A program made the translations under genes and the position numbers. A stretch of DNA of 64,000 nt from assembly GCA_023412475.1 (NCBI GenBank), contig JAEYNR010000072.1:1-64000 (forward strand), given 5' to 3'. Below, piece after piece: positions 1 through 7,986 of the stretch (positions are counted from its first letter, which is position 1; every line of letters begins with the position of its first letter). The stretch is from Fibrobacterota bacterium (lineage in GTDB: Bacteria > Fibrobacterota > Chitinivibrionia > Chitinivibrionales > Chitinispirillaceae). The notes beneath the pieces are model-generated. The model worked only from the letters and a program-made list of their open reading frames with translations, had not been told where the DNA came from and did no database searches.

Positions 1-15
1 TATCGCAATCTCATC

Positions 16-77
16 AGGGGTGTCCTTTCTAAGTTTATTTTTTGTAACTATTTACTAACCTAGTTTGTGGCACCCCT
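16..77. other. Inverted repeat downstream of the M6 gene
   Basis: AGGGGTG at 16-22 is matched by CACCCCT at 71-77, followed by TTTTTGTC. The 48-nt spacer is long for an intrinsic terminator, so this is a weak candidate only. Confidence 0.25.
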
Positions 78-146
78 TTTTGTCAAGTTTTTTTCAAGTT
101 TTTGTATTTTGAACAGAAACTAATTAATGAAGCTCTATTATCATTC

Positions 147-556
147 TTAAAACATTGAACCGTAAACAATTTCATTATTAGATTTTCTTTTGATGATAAT
201 GTAATTTGCATTGCCATTGCTGATCACTCTCGACCAGTCATCACTTTCATTAAATCTGTACTGCCAGTCGCTGCTGTGTAAAGCAAACTGCAAATTTGCC
301 TCTTTACCAGAACTGAGAGTACCAGATGAAAATGAGAACTGAACCATCAAATCAGCCTTCTGATTCGATGTACCATAAACTCGATTCAACTTCTCAATTT
401 TTGAGCTTACAGTCTCATTGGAACAGTAGTAAATATCGCACGCAAGTTGAGATGCGTTGATTCCTGGATCGTAAGTGTAATATTGAACTACAAAATCTGA
501 CATGTTGATAGCACTGTTTCCAGTGTTCTTGATTTTGATTGATGGAGCGATACTGT
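147..556 (-). pseudogene. CBM3-like C-terminal domain, frameshifted off the upstream M6 protease
   Basis: An open frame of 118 residues starts at an internal Met, but the same frame reads upstream to about 556 as a beta-sandwich strand (SIAPSIKIKNTGNSAIN). Together this forms a CBM3-like domain. Its pattern (KIKNTG, YYT near the start, SDW and ESDDW in the middle, a terminal IVYGSMF) matches the C-terminal domains of the C13 and C25 proteases at 12543 and 38626. It overlaps the 3' end of the M6 gene in a frame one base away, so it was almost certainly that protein's C-terminus. CBM3 domains bind cellulose or act as structural modules; the ligand here is unknown. The shift may be real decay or a single-base sequence error. 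Confidence 0.7.
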
Positions 557-3214
557 TTCCTTCGGATCACTGTCTGGAGTCATAGTAACATCAAATAGAT
601 TACTGATCTGCCCTATCCCCTCCCCTTTCAACTGAACTTTTAAATTTTGAATGTTTGCATCGGGTGCATTAATAATGGTCAGCGTAGCATTTGTTGTACC
701 TGCAGCGACTGGCTTGTAAACTATTTGAATTCCTCTATACTGCTTTGGCTTTAAAGTTACTGGAAGAGTTTTTACAACAGTGAATTGATTGTTTGAAGTG
801 TTCAGTCCAGAAATTAATGCAGGAGCATTTCCAGTATTAAAAGCGATAATTGTTATTGTTTTTGACTCTCCGATCTTTACCTGTCTAAAATCAAGGTCAG
901 CTACATTGACCGCAATAGTGGTATTTTTATTCTCTTTTTTAAATGCAGATGAATCAACAGGGAAGGAATGTACATGCATTTTTACTCTGTACGTACCCGG
1001 CTGAATATTAAAATAATCATTAAAGCGTATTGTTACATTATTTGAGCCTGTTTGAATCAACGTTGAGGTTGAATATATTATGCTGTTGTCTTGAATAATA
1101 AAAAACTCAGCTTTTTTTCCAACAAGGCTTTCATCATTGTTTCTGAAATATATTTCTGCCTGATTCACAACCGGAGTTGGCCCAACAGACATATAAAACA
1201 GATTCGGATTAGATTGCTTTTCAAAATTGCATGTATCAACAATTCTTGGCATATCACTAAACTGTAGTTCAACTTTATACTTTCCTGCAGGCAGATAGTC
1301 CCACTCTGGAACACTAATTTCATTATTACTGTTAGTAACTGTCAGATCAATTGATTGTACAAAGGCAGTTGATTCCCCATCTATCCTATACAATGTCAAT
1401 CTGACATTATCACCATTGCGGTAAGCTGCCTGAAATAAAACTGATCCTCCAGTTCTAAATATTGAAGGTGAGACAGACAGTTCTACATCACTGGGATTTA
1501 GTGAGTACAATAGGTTTTGCTTATTAGTTGCGTTTGTTACTGCCCATAAAAGCCCTGAAGGATAAACATCTGGGGCAAAAGGTGTATACGTTACTTCAAT
1601 CTCCTTGAATGAATCAGGTGGAATCGAGAATGGAGCAGTTACATTAATCTTATAAAATTCATTATTGCACCCAATCCTTATAATTTCAATGGGCAGACTT
1701 CCCTCATTGATTAGTTTCATTCTTTTTGTTAACGAAGAACCGAATGATACATTTTCAAAATTTAAACATAATGGTGTTGTTGAGAGAATTCCACCCTCAA
1801 AAGGTGGAAATGTAAAATTAACACTATCAACAACTGTTTTATTATAAACCAGTCTCATTTTATAATCACCGGGTTTATGTTCTGATAAGGATACCTTAAA
1901 GGAGTTAAGGTAAGAGCCCTTGTAGCCTCTTGGCTTTACTGTCCAATATCCGGTCATATCTGTTCCGCTGAAAACTTGAATTTCAGCATTGTTAATAAAA
2001 CCGACAAGTTTTGGATCAGCTTCAAATGTACCACTTGCCTCTTTTGTTGTACAATTTACAGCCACACTCAACTTATAGTCCATTGTCTGCGATTTAGTTG
2101 CCTTCTGGCCGATAACAAAAGACATGGTGTCACCTGCAGGGCTGATATTGCAAATTGAGAGCCCGGAAGGAGTACCATCCCACCAGTGAGCATTTGGAAA
2201 AGTTGTATCATTAAAAACAGTTGAATTTCCTTCATGATAAAGATCATCCGAATCTCCACCGTTAATGTTGTTTTCCAGATTAAACCTTCCATCAGCCTGC
2301 ATTAATGATATATAGTAATGTCTTGAAGGTAACATTTCATTTCCATCATTACCATCCTGCTTTAAATCGACATGCAAAATCATTAACCCTTCATCGGGAA
2401 TATTGTTTAAAGCATCTTTTTTCCTGTTTTCAATTATAAAAAATTCATCCGAATTATTGGGGTTACTATACTTATATGATTTGAAACTGTTTGAGATGAG
2501 TGTAAATTTTTCTCCAGGACTGGCATTTGTAATATCAACTACTTCATCCCAGCCGCAAAGATACCTCAACGCCACATTTGGGTAGCCATCGAAATCTCCG
2601 AAACCGTATGAATCATTACCATAGTCGTATAGATCTGGAAAGCCACAAACCATATGTCCAGTTTCATGGCATAGAGTACCTACATCAAAGTAGGTTCCTG
2701 TAGGCGTAATAACAACGTTACCAATATTCACTCCATTGATGGAGTGCCCTAAGAATGTGTGCACTGGTCTAAGATCAAGGGATATCATCTCACCAGCATA
2801 TAGAATATACACTGCTTTCAGGTTTTTATTTCCTTTTTTTGAAAAAGTCGAAAAATCAAATCCTGTTGAATCGAGCCAATTGATAGCTTCACGAATAAGG
2901 GAATTAAAATTACCGGAATTATAATAACTTTTGTTTTCACCTGCAGTATAGATTGGAGCCATATCACAACTAATTTCCAGTTTTTTGTTGGATACATTAT
3001 GGAAATAATTTCTGATTGAACCATTTGGATTGTCATCAATTTTGTTAAATCTATCAGAAATTTCAGATAAACTGATTGTCTCTTTAACATCCTTGAATTG
3101 AATTGGTATTACAACGCCTTTAACGACACCGGTAACAGGGTTAACAATCTGAGAATGTAACTGCCACGTCAAAATCGTGAGCAACAATGGGATTAAAATT
3201 TTCTTACTGCGCAT
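488..3214 (-). CDS. Secreted M6 (immune inhibitor A-like) metalloprotease with choice-of-anchor-D-type repeats
   Basis: This 908-residue exported zinc protease has a signal peptide (about residues 1-21) and a catalytic domain with the M6 signature HETGHMVCGFPDLYDY at 183-198. His183 and His187 are zinc ligands and Glu184 is the base. Beta-sandwich modules follow, at least two of them like ASPM/SPD-2/Hydin 'choice-of-anchor D' domains (about 485-590 and 770-870; motifs LCLNFENVSFGS and DLDFRQVKIGES). The last 25 or so residues (from about ETVSLHQSKS) are out of frame. The true C-terminus is the CBM3-like domain in the -1 frame at 147-556. The family degrades extracellular proteins. The gene appears monocistronic, and the start is supported by AAGGAG-like purines just upstream. 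Family confidence is high; the substrate is unknown. Confidence 0.88.
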   Translation of the reverse strand: MRSKKILIPLLLTILTWQLHSQIVNPVTGVVKGVVIPIQFKDVKETISLSEISDRFNKIDDNPNGSIRNYFHNVSNKKLEISCDMAPIYTAGENKSYYNSGNFNSLIREAINWLDSTGFDFSTFSKKGNKNLKAVYILYAGEMISLDLRPVHTFLGHSINGVNIGNVVITPTGTYFDVGTLCHETGHMVCGFPDLYDYGNDSYGFGDFDGYPNVALRYLCGWDEVVDITNASPGEKFTLISNSFKSYKYSNPNNSDEFFIIENRKKDALNNIPDEGLMILHVDLKQDGNDGNEMLPSRHYYISLMQADGRFNLENNINGGDSDDLYHEGNSTVFNDTTFPNAHWWDGTPSGLSICNISPAGDTMSFVIGQKATKSQTMDYKLSVAVNCTTKEASGTFEADPKLVGFINNAEIQVFSGTDMTGYWTVKPRGYKGSYLNSFKVSLSEHKPGDYKMRLVYNKTVVDSVNFTFPPFEGGILSTTPLCLNFENVSFGSSLTKRMKLINEGSLPIEIIRIGCNNEFYKINVTAPFSIPPDSFKEIEVTYTPFAPDVYPSGLLWAVTNATNKQNLLYSLNPSDVELSVSPSIFRTGGSVLFQAAYRNGDNVRLTLYRIDGESTAFVQSIDLTVTNSNNEISVPEWDYLPAGKYKVELQFSDMPRIVDTCNFEKQSNPNLFYMSVGPTPVVNQAEIYFRNNDESLVGKKAEFFIIQDNSIIYSTSTLIQTGSNNVTIRFNDYFNIQPGTYRVKMHVHSFPVDSSAFKKENKNTTIAVNVADLDFRQVKIGESKTITIIAFNTGNAPALISGLNTSNNQFTVVKTLPVTLKPKQYRGIQIVYKPVAAGTTNATLTIINAPDANIQNLKVQLKGEGIGQISNLFDVTMTPDSDPKETVSLHQSKSRTLETVLSTCQIL

Positions 3215-3829
3215 TCTATCTCCTTATTTGGTGATTAATTTAGGATAATTTAATGTTTGTTAAAATTATGAATCTTTTTTTCCATTCCTGTTAACATTTT
3301 ATGGCCTTTTATAATAATAGGACATACATGTATTATCCATTTTTTCCTCTGTTAATATCGCATTTTAATACAGGTGACGCAACAGTGTGTCTTGAATAAG
3401 TGTTTCAATTTTTAAAACACTTTTTTGACAATAATTATCTATCAATGATGATAAGCCGTTTAATCAGATAATATGCGTTGGGGATTTTTTGGTGCAGATT
3501 TGTAGCAGGATTCAGGCATGGATAGCAGGTGTTTTGGAAATAACGAATGAGTCGTTAACGCCCGTTCTCCCTCTATCTTCCCTCTATCTTCCCTCTATCT
3601 TCCCTCTATCTTTCATCTATCTTTCATCCATCTTTCATCCATCTTTCATCCATCTTCCGTAGCAGACTACTTCTTAGATCGAGCAAAGCTCGAGTGTGCT
3701 TCACTTTTTTTAAGAAAGCGTTCATTAATTCTTTATATAACTTAATGAAATGTTGGATTGAAACTGCAGTAATGCCGCAGCAGCCAATGATTTAATGTCA
3801 AATGTTGTGTACGCGATGCAAACAGACAA
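3215..3829. other. Non-coding interval with a tandem repeat
   Basis: No ORF in this interval looks real. It holds the promoter side of the M6 gene (AT-rich, 3215-3360), the 11-bp tandem array at 3569-3656, and a small hairpin GAGCAAAGCTC near 3681. Confidence 0.5.
3569..3656. repeat. Eight tandem 11-bp repeats
   Basis: Units 1-4 are identical (CCCTCTATCTT). Unit 5 is TCATCTATCTT and units 6-8 are TCATCCATCTT, so the variants are grouped as expected from slippage or unequal exchange. The array is pyrimidine-only apart from one or two A per unit. It lies between convergent or unrelated genes and encodes nothing evident. Copy number is a likely strain marker. Confidence 0.9.
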
Positions 3830-4441
3830 TCAAATATATCTTCTAACACTCCTTTTATATTCTGAATATTCACTCCCATAATGTTTTTGAAGGAATTTTT
3901 CTTCTTGTAAAATTTGATAATGAATTCCGGGAATAGTTAATATTGCAAAGCCGATAAATATCATATTCATATTGATAAGTGCCGTTCCGATAAAATATAG
4001 ATCCATAAATAGAAATATCGGGTTTCTTGTAATAGAATAGATACCTCTTGTTGCAAGCTTTCCGGGGTTAGAATTATCGATCCCAACTCTCCAGGAGTTT
4101 CCAAAAGCAATTAATGACAATAAAAACAATACATATCCGATTATAATTAAAAGAGCACCTGATATATCAAGCAGGCTGTTTTTGTAAATAATTTCATAAG
4201 CAGGTTTTATAGGAATTAAATGAAAATCAACATTAAATATGATCGCGATAATTTCATAGGACCAGGTCAGCAGTCCTGCAATAAACAACAGCTCCAAAAA
4301 TGTATCAAACCCCTTTTTACCTTTTCCAAGAACAAAAGGATTTATTCCATCTTTTAAATAGAGCATTATCGATCGGGCAGTTAGTGTCAAATAGAGCAGA
4401 GTTAACATTATTACCTGGTAATATTTAATAGCTGTTTCCAT
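3830..4441 (-). CDS. Isoprenylcysteine carboxyl methyltransferase-family membrane protein
   Basis: This 203-residue protein has about five hydrophobic segments (near residues 5-25, 45-70, 90-115 and 145-170). Its C-terminal half matches the ICMT/PEMT-like family: GxxxxxRGIYSITRNPIFLF around 128-147 and the conserved EEKFLQKHYGSEYSEYKR tail near 180-197. These proteins are integral-membrane SAM-dependent methyltransferases. In bacteria the acceptor is usually unknown; prenylated proteins are unlikely, and small molecules or lipids are possible. An AAGGAG box lies 7 nt before the ATG. The gene stands alone. Confidence 0.8.
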   Translation of the reverse strand: METAIKYYQVIMLTLLYLTLTARSIMLYLKDGINPFVLGKGKKGFDTFLELLFIAGLLTWSYEIIAIIFNVDFHLIPIKPAYEIIYKNSLLDISGALLIIIGYVLFLLSLIAFGNSWRVGIDNSNPGKLATRGIYSITRNPIFLFMDLYFIGTALINMNMIFIGFAILTIPGIHYQILQEEKFLQKHYGSEYSEYKRSVRRYI

Positions 4442-5096
4442 ATATTGCTCCTTGTTTTATTGACCTGTCCTGATGTGCTGTATTGGCTGTTGCTCAAACA
4501 AAGATAATCTTTTTAGAATATGACTTACAATAAGAATGGCAGAATTTTCCCCTTCGTCTTAACCTGAATTCTATATACTGATTGCCAAACATATTGATCA
4601 AATCCTTTTCTTCAAGTGAAGCCATTATAAAATACAGCATTATTGAAATGGCAAATAAATTAATGACACCGTGGCTTGATTAAATATAATATAACCAAGC
4701 TGTGCCACTATGGTTATGTAATAGATCTCTTTTTGAAAATTACTGGTTTTTTAAATGGAAAACTCGAAATTCCTGGAACAACTCTTTTGATAAAAAAAAG
4801 TCTTTTTAAACTCCGTAGAAGGCTTTTTTTGAAAAAGACCTTTTTTCGTAATAATAAAGCTTAACAACAGAGCATCTCTCCCGTCCCTTTTTAACATTTC
4901 ACTCTTCAAAAACTATTTATATAGGAATATTTTTTAGGCTCAGAATTCGTTTGATCTTAATCTGCTGTTAAATTCGAACTACTTTTGTGCCAGGAATTAG
5001 TCCAATTTTGAATACATGCGATAAGGCATATTTCTTGCGCAGATAGATTGTGTACTAAAATAACAGAATAACCACAAAAAAAAGGAGCTTGAGCGT
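4442..5096. other. Non-coding interval upstream of the PEP-CTERM pseudogene
   Basis: Short AT-rich open frames here (for example 4676-4864) lack a convincing RBS and protein character. The 3' end carries a sigma-54-like promoter and the leader of the PEP-CTERM gene. Confidence 0.4.
5024..5038 (+). promoter_or_regulatory. Sigma-54 (-24/-12) promoter candidate
   Basis: The sequence AGGCATATTTCTTGC has GG at 5025-5026 and GC at 5037-5038 with the obligatory 10 nt between. It agrees with TGGCAY-N5-TTGC. Transcription would begin near 5050, about 47 nt before the ATG at 5097. PEP-CTERM genes are known to be driven by RpoN with the PrsK/PrsR two-component pair, which makes this placement meaningful. 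Confidence 0.55.
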
Positions 5097-5733
5097 ATGA
5101 GAAGATTTGTTCGTGCAATGGCGATCATTACAGCATTAGTAGTCTCCGTAAGTGCAGTACCTATCAATTTTCATAACATCACCCAAAATTCCTCAGTAAA
5201 TGCTATGATTGGCGAAGCTCAGTTGAGTATGGAGATCTCGGAGATAGCTGGTCAGGTTTTCTTTCTGTTTAAAAACGAGGGTGATCAGGCTGCAGTAATC
5301 CAAGCAATTACCTTTGATGATGCCAGTCCTGCGATTCTATCTGTCAGCAGCACCCAAATCACCCGATAATGGAGTAAATCTTGAACTTGTTTCAAACTAT
5401 AACCTGCCTGGAGGTAATCAGCCTTCGATCGGATTTGTCAGTGATTATGCCTACAATGCCGTTCCCCCACCTCCAACAAACGGAGTTGGTCCAAACGAAT
5501 AGGTTTCAATTCCTTTCAACTATGCCCCTGGTTTTTCTTTCGCTCAGATAGTCAGCGCTATCAATTCAGGAGACCTCAGAGTTGGTCTGCATGTGATAGG
5601 TTTTGCTAACTGTGGCAGTGAAAGCTTTATTAATAACGCATCCAGTGTTCCCGAACCCGCATCACTATTCCTTCTGACGCTTGGATTCCTTTTTATAACC
5701 GGATTCAGGATTAAACGTCGTAAAGCTGGCTGA
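5097..5733 (+). pseudogene. PEP-CTERM surface protein, frameshifted and with an internal stop
   Basis: An AAGGAG box 10 nt before the ATG starts a protein with a signal peptide. Frame 1 runs to 5369 and then shifts near 5345 into the frame of 5314-5502. That frame meets a TAG at 5500-5502 and continues to 5733. The downstream part reads LRVGLHVIGFANCGSESF and ends with a textbook PEP-CTERM tail: VPEPASLF, a transmembrane helix (about 15 residues) and RIKRRKAG. Such proteins are exported and processed by exosortase, usually in exopolysaccharide-producing Gram-negatives. The middle (NLPGGNQPSIGF, PPPPTNGVGPNE) resembles a recurrent PEP-CTERM family with an NGV.P.E motif. Two independent lesions argue for a real pseudogene. 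Confidence 0.85.
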
Positions 5734-5744
5734 TTAGGAAATTG

Positions 5745-5786
5745 GTGCGTAAGGCTTTCTCGCCCTTAGAAGAGATCCTTACGTAC
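5745..5786 (+). terminator. Stem-loop after the PEP-CTERM gene
   Basis: GTGCGTAAGG (5745-5754) pairs with CCTTACGTAC (5777-5786; one mismatch), 12 nt after the stop codon. The U-tract is weak, so termination efficiency is uncertain. Confidence 0.5.
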
Positions 5787-6279
5787 CTTATATGCAAAAA
5801 GAAAAATGGAGAAATATTTCTGCATCTGTCACATAAAGGAGGATTTTCAATACAATAAGCCAACCTCTTCATTGAAAAGTGGAGACCAACTCTTTAACTG
5901 AACTGATGGACTTATGGATTCGGAAGGGTTAATGGTTTGAAAAAACAATTAACGATCTTTTTAAATTTCAAGCCAGAGGTTATGCCTTTTCATCAACTAA
6001 AAGCAAATTTTATTGTACTATGGGGAAAAGCTAACGAAAATAAGGAAAGTAGAATTGTGTTACCAGAGATTTATCTATAAAAAGGGACGGACTATCTTAA
6101 TAAGTATACTGAAGACCCACACAAGTCTCGGAAAAACTTTTAAAAAACGGGATGTGTGCCTCCGGCCGATACGGTAAATATGAGCAGGAGTCCATGAGAA
6201 CATAAATCAGTACTAATTTCGGCTTCCTGTGTAAGTAAGGATCAACAGCTCAAACATTTTAAAAAAGTCCGTCCCCTGA
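5787..6279. repeat. Non-coding interval bounded by a 10-bp inverted repeat
   Basis: GGGACGGACT at 6084-6093 and AGTCCGTCCC at 6266-6275 are perfect inverted repeats bounding about 190 bp without a credible ORF. The right copy ends 5 bp before the stop of the SLATT gene. The arrangement resembles a small non-autonomous mobile element, or the flanks of a lost IS200/REP-type transposase gene. The rest of the interval shows nothing recognisable. Confidence 0.4.
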
Positions 6280-6885
6280 TTACTTGTCCCTTGGCCCACT
6301 TTTAAGTAATCCTTCAAGCCTTGCTAAATTTGAGCTATACTCTGCGGCCCATGCTGCAGACTCTTTTGCAACTACGTTTCTTACATCAATTGAAAATCTC
6401 CTGATACGATCGAGCTGCTTTTTACACCGACCTTTTTTTTCACTGCACAATAGCAGATATTCTGGCTCAAATTCTGTTATAAGCTTCTGAATTGTAGTCG
6501 CAGCCGTAATAAACCGGACCCAGGATGATGTAAACCCAAAACAACGATCAAATAGCAGGAGTGAGCCCGCTATGGCTATTGCGATATATCCACATAAGCT
6601 TATATCACATCTAAAGTTACAGATATACAGGTTTATATCACAATTAGAAGTGGTAACGGTACTAATTAAAAGAAAAGCTCCTCCGAATGCTATAAAAAAG
6701 ATTGTAAAAAATCGAATCCATTTTGACATACACTTATTCCCTTCTTTATTCTTCAAATACCAAGAAATGATATTTTCTGCTTCATCTACTGCATATTGGT
6801 GTAATTTTTCAAGATACCAGGGTTCACAAACATCTTTACATTTATCTGGAAACGGGAATTTTTTAGGAGTTAAATTACCACCCAT
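6280..6885 (-). CDS. rdrD: SLATT-domain 2TM protein, RdrD-like component of a RADAR locus
   Basis: This is an intact 201-residue protein. A cytosolic N-terminus (YLEKLHQYAVDEAENIISWYLKNK) leads to TM1 (about 57-76) and TM2 (about 98-113). The conserved LFDRCFGFTSSWVRF block (111-125) and a helical tail follow. This order (helix with W-Y, two TMs, D-x-x-x-G-x-S-x-W-x-R-F) is the SLATT pattern, a membrane effector of nucleotide- and phage-sensing systems. GGAGG lies 9 nt before the ATG. It directly follows an adenosine-deaminase remnant and an ATPase remnant. In RADAR systems an accessory SLATT protein (RdrD) sits beside RdrA and RdrB. Alone it may be inactive or act with another system. The domain call is by pattern only. 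Confidence 0.75.
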   Translation of the reverse strand: MGGNLTPKKFPFPDKCKDVCEPWYLEKLHQYAVDEAENIISWYLKNKEGNKCMSKWIRFFTIFFIAFGGAFLLISTVTTSNCDINLYICNFRCDISLCGYIAIAIAGSLLLFDRCFGFTSSWVRFITAATTIQKLITEFEPEYLLLCSEKKGRCKKQLDRIRRFSIDVRNVVAKESAAWAAEYSSNLARLEGLLKSGPRDK

Positions 6886-6931
6886 TCGCGATGCCTCCGT
6901 TCAGACCAGACCAACACGGGTATAACCCTTA

Positions 6932-7582
6932 TTATTTTTGAAATCGCCTGCAATCTTTCGGGCGCATGAGAAAGTCATTAAACTCCTCCAGAAGCTTTTC
7001 AACCATTTTCTCTCCCGAAAAGGGCCAGGTAGTTGTGAAACGGGCATCCATACCTGTACAGCGAATCACCTTTAGCCATGCAACAACGGAATTTTCATAA
7101 TAGCCTGCACTCAGGGCAGCATTGTAGAGAAGAGAGTACTCCCGCATCAGATGCGTGCTAAACGTTATAGGGTCATCTGAACCTATCGCAATGCGAACCG
7201 GAGGCGGAGCACCTTCCTTTGACTCAGGTGGGAAAAGTCGAAGCGTAGGATGATTTCTAAGATCCATCAAATTACCTATAAGCAAATTACTCGAAGGGTT
7301 TACCTCTACCACAATCCCGCGAACGCTCACAAGTCTTCTGAGTGCGTTCTGAACAGCCTGAAGTGCGGTAATTTCAGAATGGTCTATGTTTACACTAACA
7401 AGCTGTTGACCACGACGGAAAACCACCTCATCCCTGCGGTATTGTCCAATCAGCTTACCTGCTTTACTGTGTGTATAGTATAATTTTGGATTAAGAAATT
7501 TAAGGTCAAGATCAAAAGACTCAAGGCACACTTCAGACTGATGGTCGTTTACTTCGGGGCCCATTTCTCCACTGAAATTCAA
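6932..7582 (-). pseudogene. rdrB: RdrB-like adenosine deaminase, C-terminal part
   Basis: This 216-codon piece carries the last third of an adenosine deaminase fold: VVEVNPSSNLLIGN at 91-104, RNHPTLRLF at 109-117, the metal/catalytic strand RIAIGSDDPITFSTHLMREY at 130-149, then YNAALSAG. The N-terminal HxH and the central HAGE motifs are absent. An RdrB protein is usually several hundred residues longer. The next piece of the protein lies on the opposite strand at 7541-7986, so the gene is disrupted by an inversion and deletion. RdrB is the deaminase shell of the RADAR complex. The first residues (MNFSGEMGPEV) lie at the breakpoint and may be artefactual. Confidence 0.75.
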
Positions 7583-7986
7583 CTTGGTGGGCGCTATGCC
7601 GTCTATTTCCGGAATCAGGTTAAAAAGGTAATGGCTGCGGTGGATTTAATCCAGGCAAAGCCATCTGTTCTCTGGGTTCTCAGGGGAATAGATGTGGCGA
7701 CAGATGAATTAGGCATTCCGACCTGGGTATTGGTACCCCTCTATACCTATCTTGAGAGGGAATCAGCATTTGCTGCTGCGGCTGTACAGAATCCCATGCT
7801 TTTTACACTCCTTTTGAGCTTCGTATCGAAGTACCTCCACAGAGAATAGGGTACCTGGAAAATGAGATTCGGAGCCTTTCGGACAGTGTATTTGGTGAGG
7901 AGCAGGAGCCCCATACCATTGGTCTTGTTCACCATACACTTCATACGCTCTGGAGTGTATATTTTTCTGATGGGATGAATATTTGA
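7541..7986 (+). pseudogene. rdrB: Inverted internal fragment of the RdrB-like deaminase
   Basis: The plus strand reads QVKKVMAAVDLIQAKPS, then VLWVLRGIDVATDELGIP, then LVPLYTYLERESAFAAAA. This is the GxDxAxxE strand-and-helix of adenosine deaminases that precedes the HAGE motif. After about 7795 the similarity-like reading moves to another frame (HAFYTPFELRIEVP, then IGLVHHTLHTLW) and stops at 7984-7986. The flanking RADAR remnants are all on the minus strand, so this piece appears inverted. Breakpoints are estimated near 7560 and 7985. The assignment is by motif and context. Confidence 0.5.

Noticed and set aside
550..562. Programmed -1 ribosomal frameshift in the M6 gene
   Set aside because: No heptameric slippery site (such as AAAAAAG) at the overlap; a simple indel is more likely.
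3569..3656. CRISPR-like array
   Set aside because: Units are 11 bp, directly contiguous and lack spacers.
4676..4864. 62-codon ORF rich in Lys and Phe
   Set aside because: Encoded by A/T-rich sequence with no RBS; protein composition is not natural.
5787..6083. Transposase or reverse-transcriptase scrap
   Set aside because: No frame gives family motifs on either strand.
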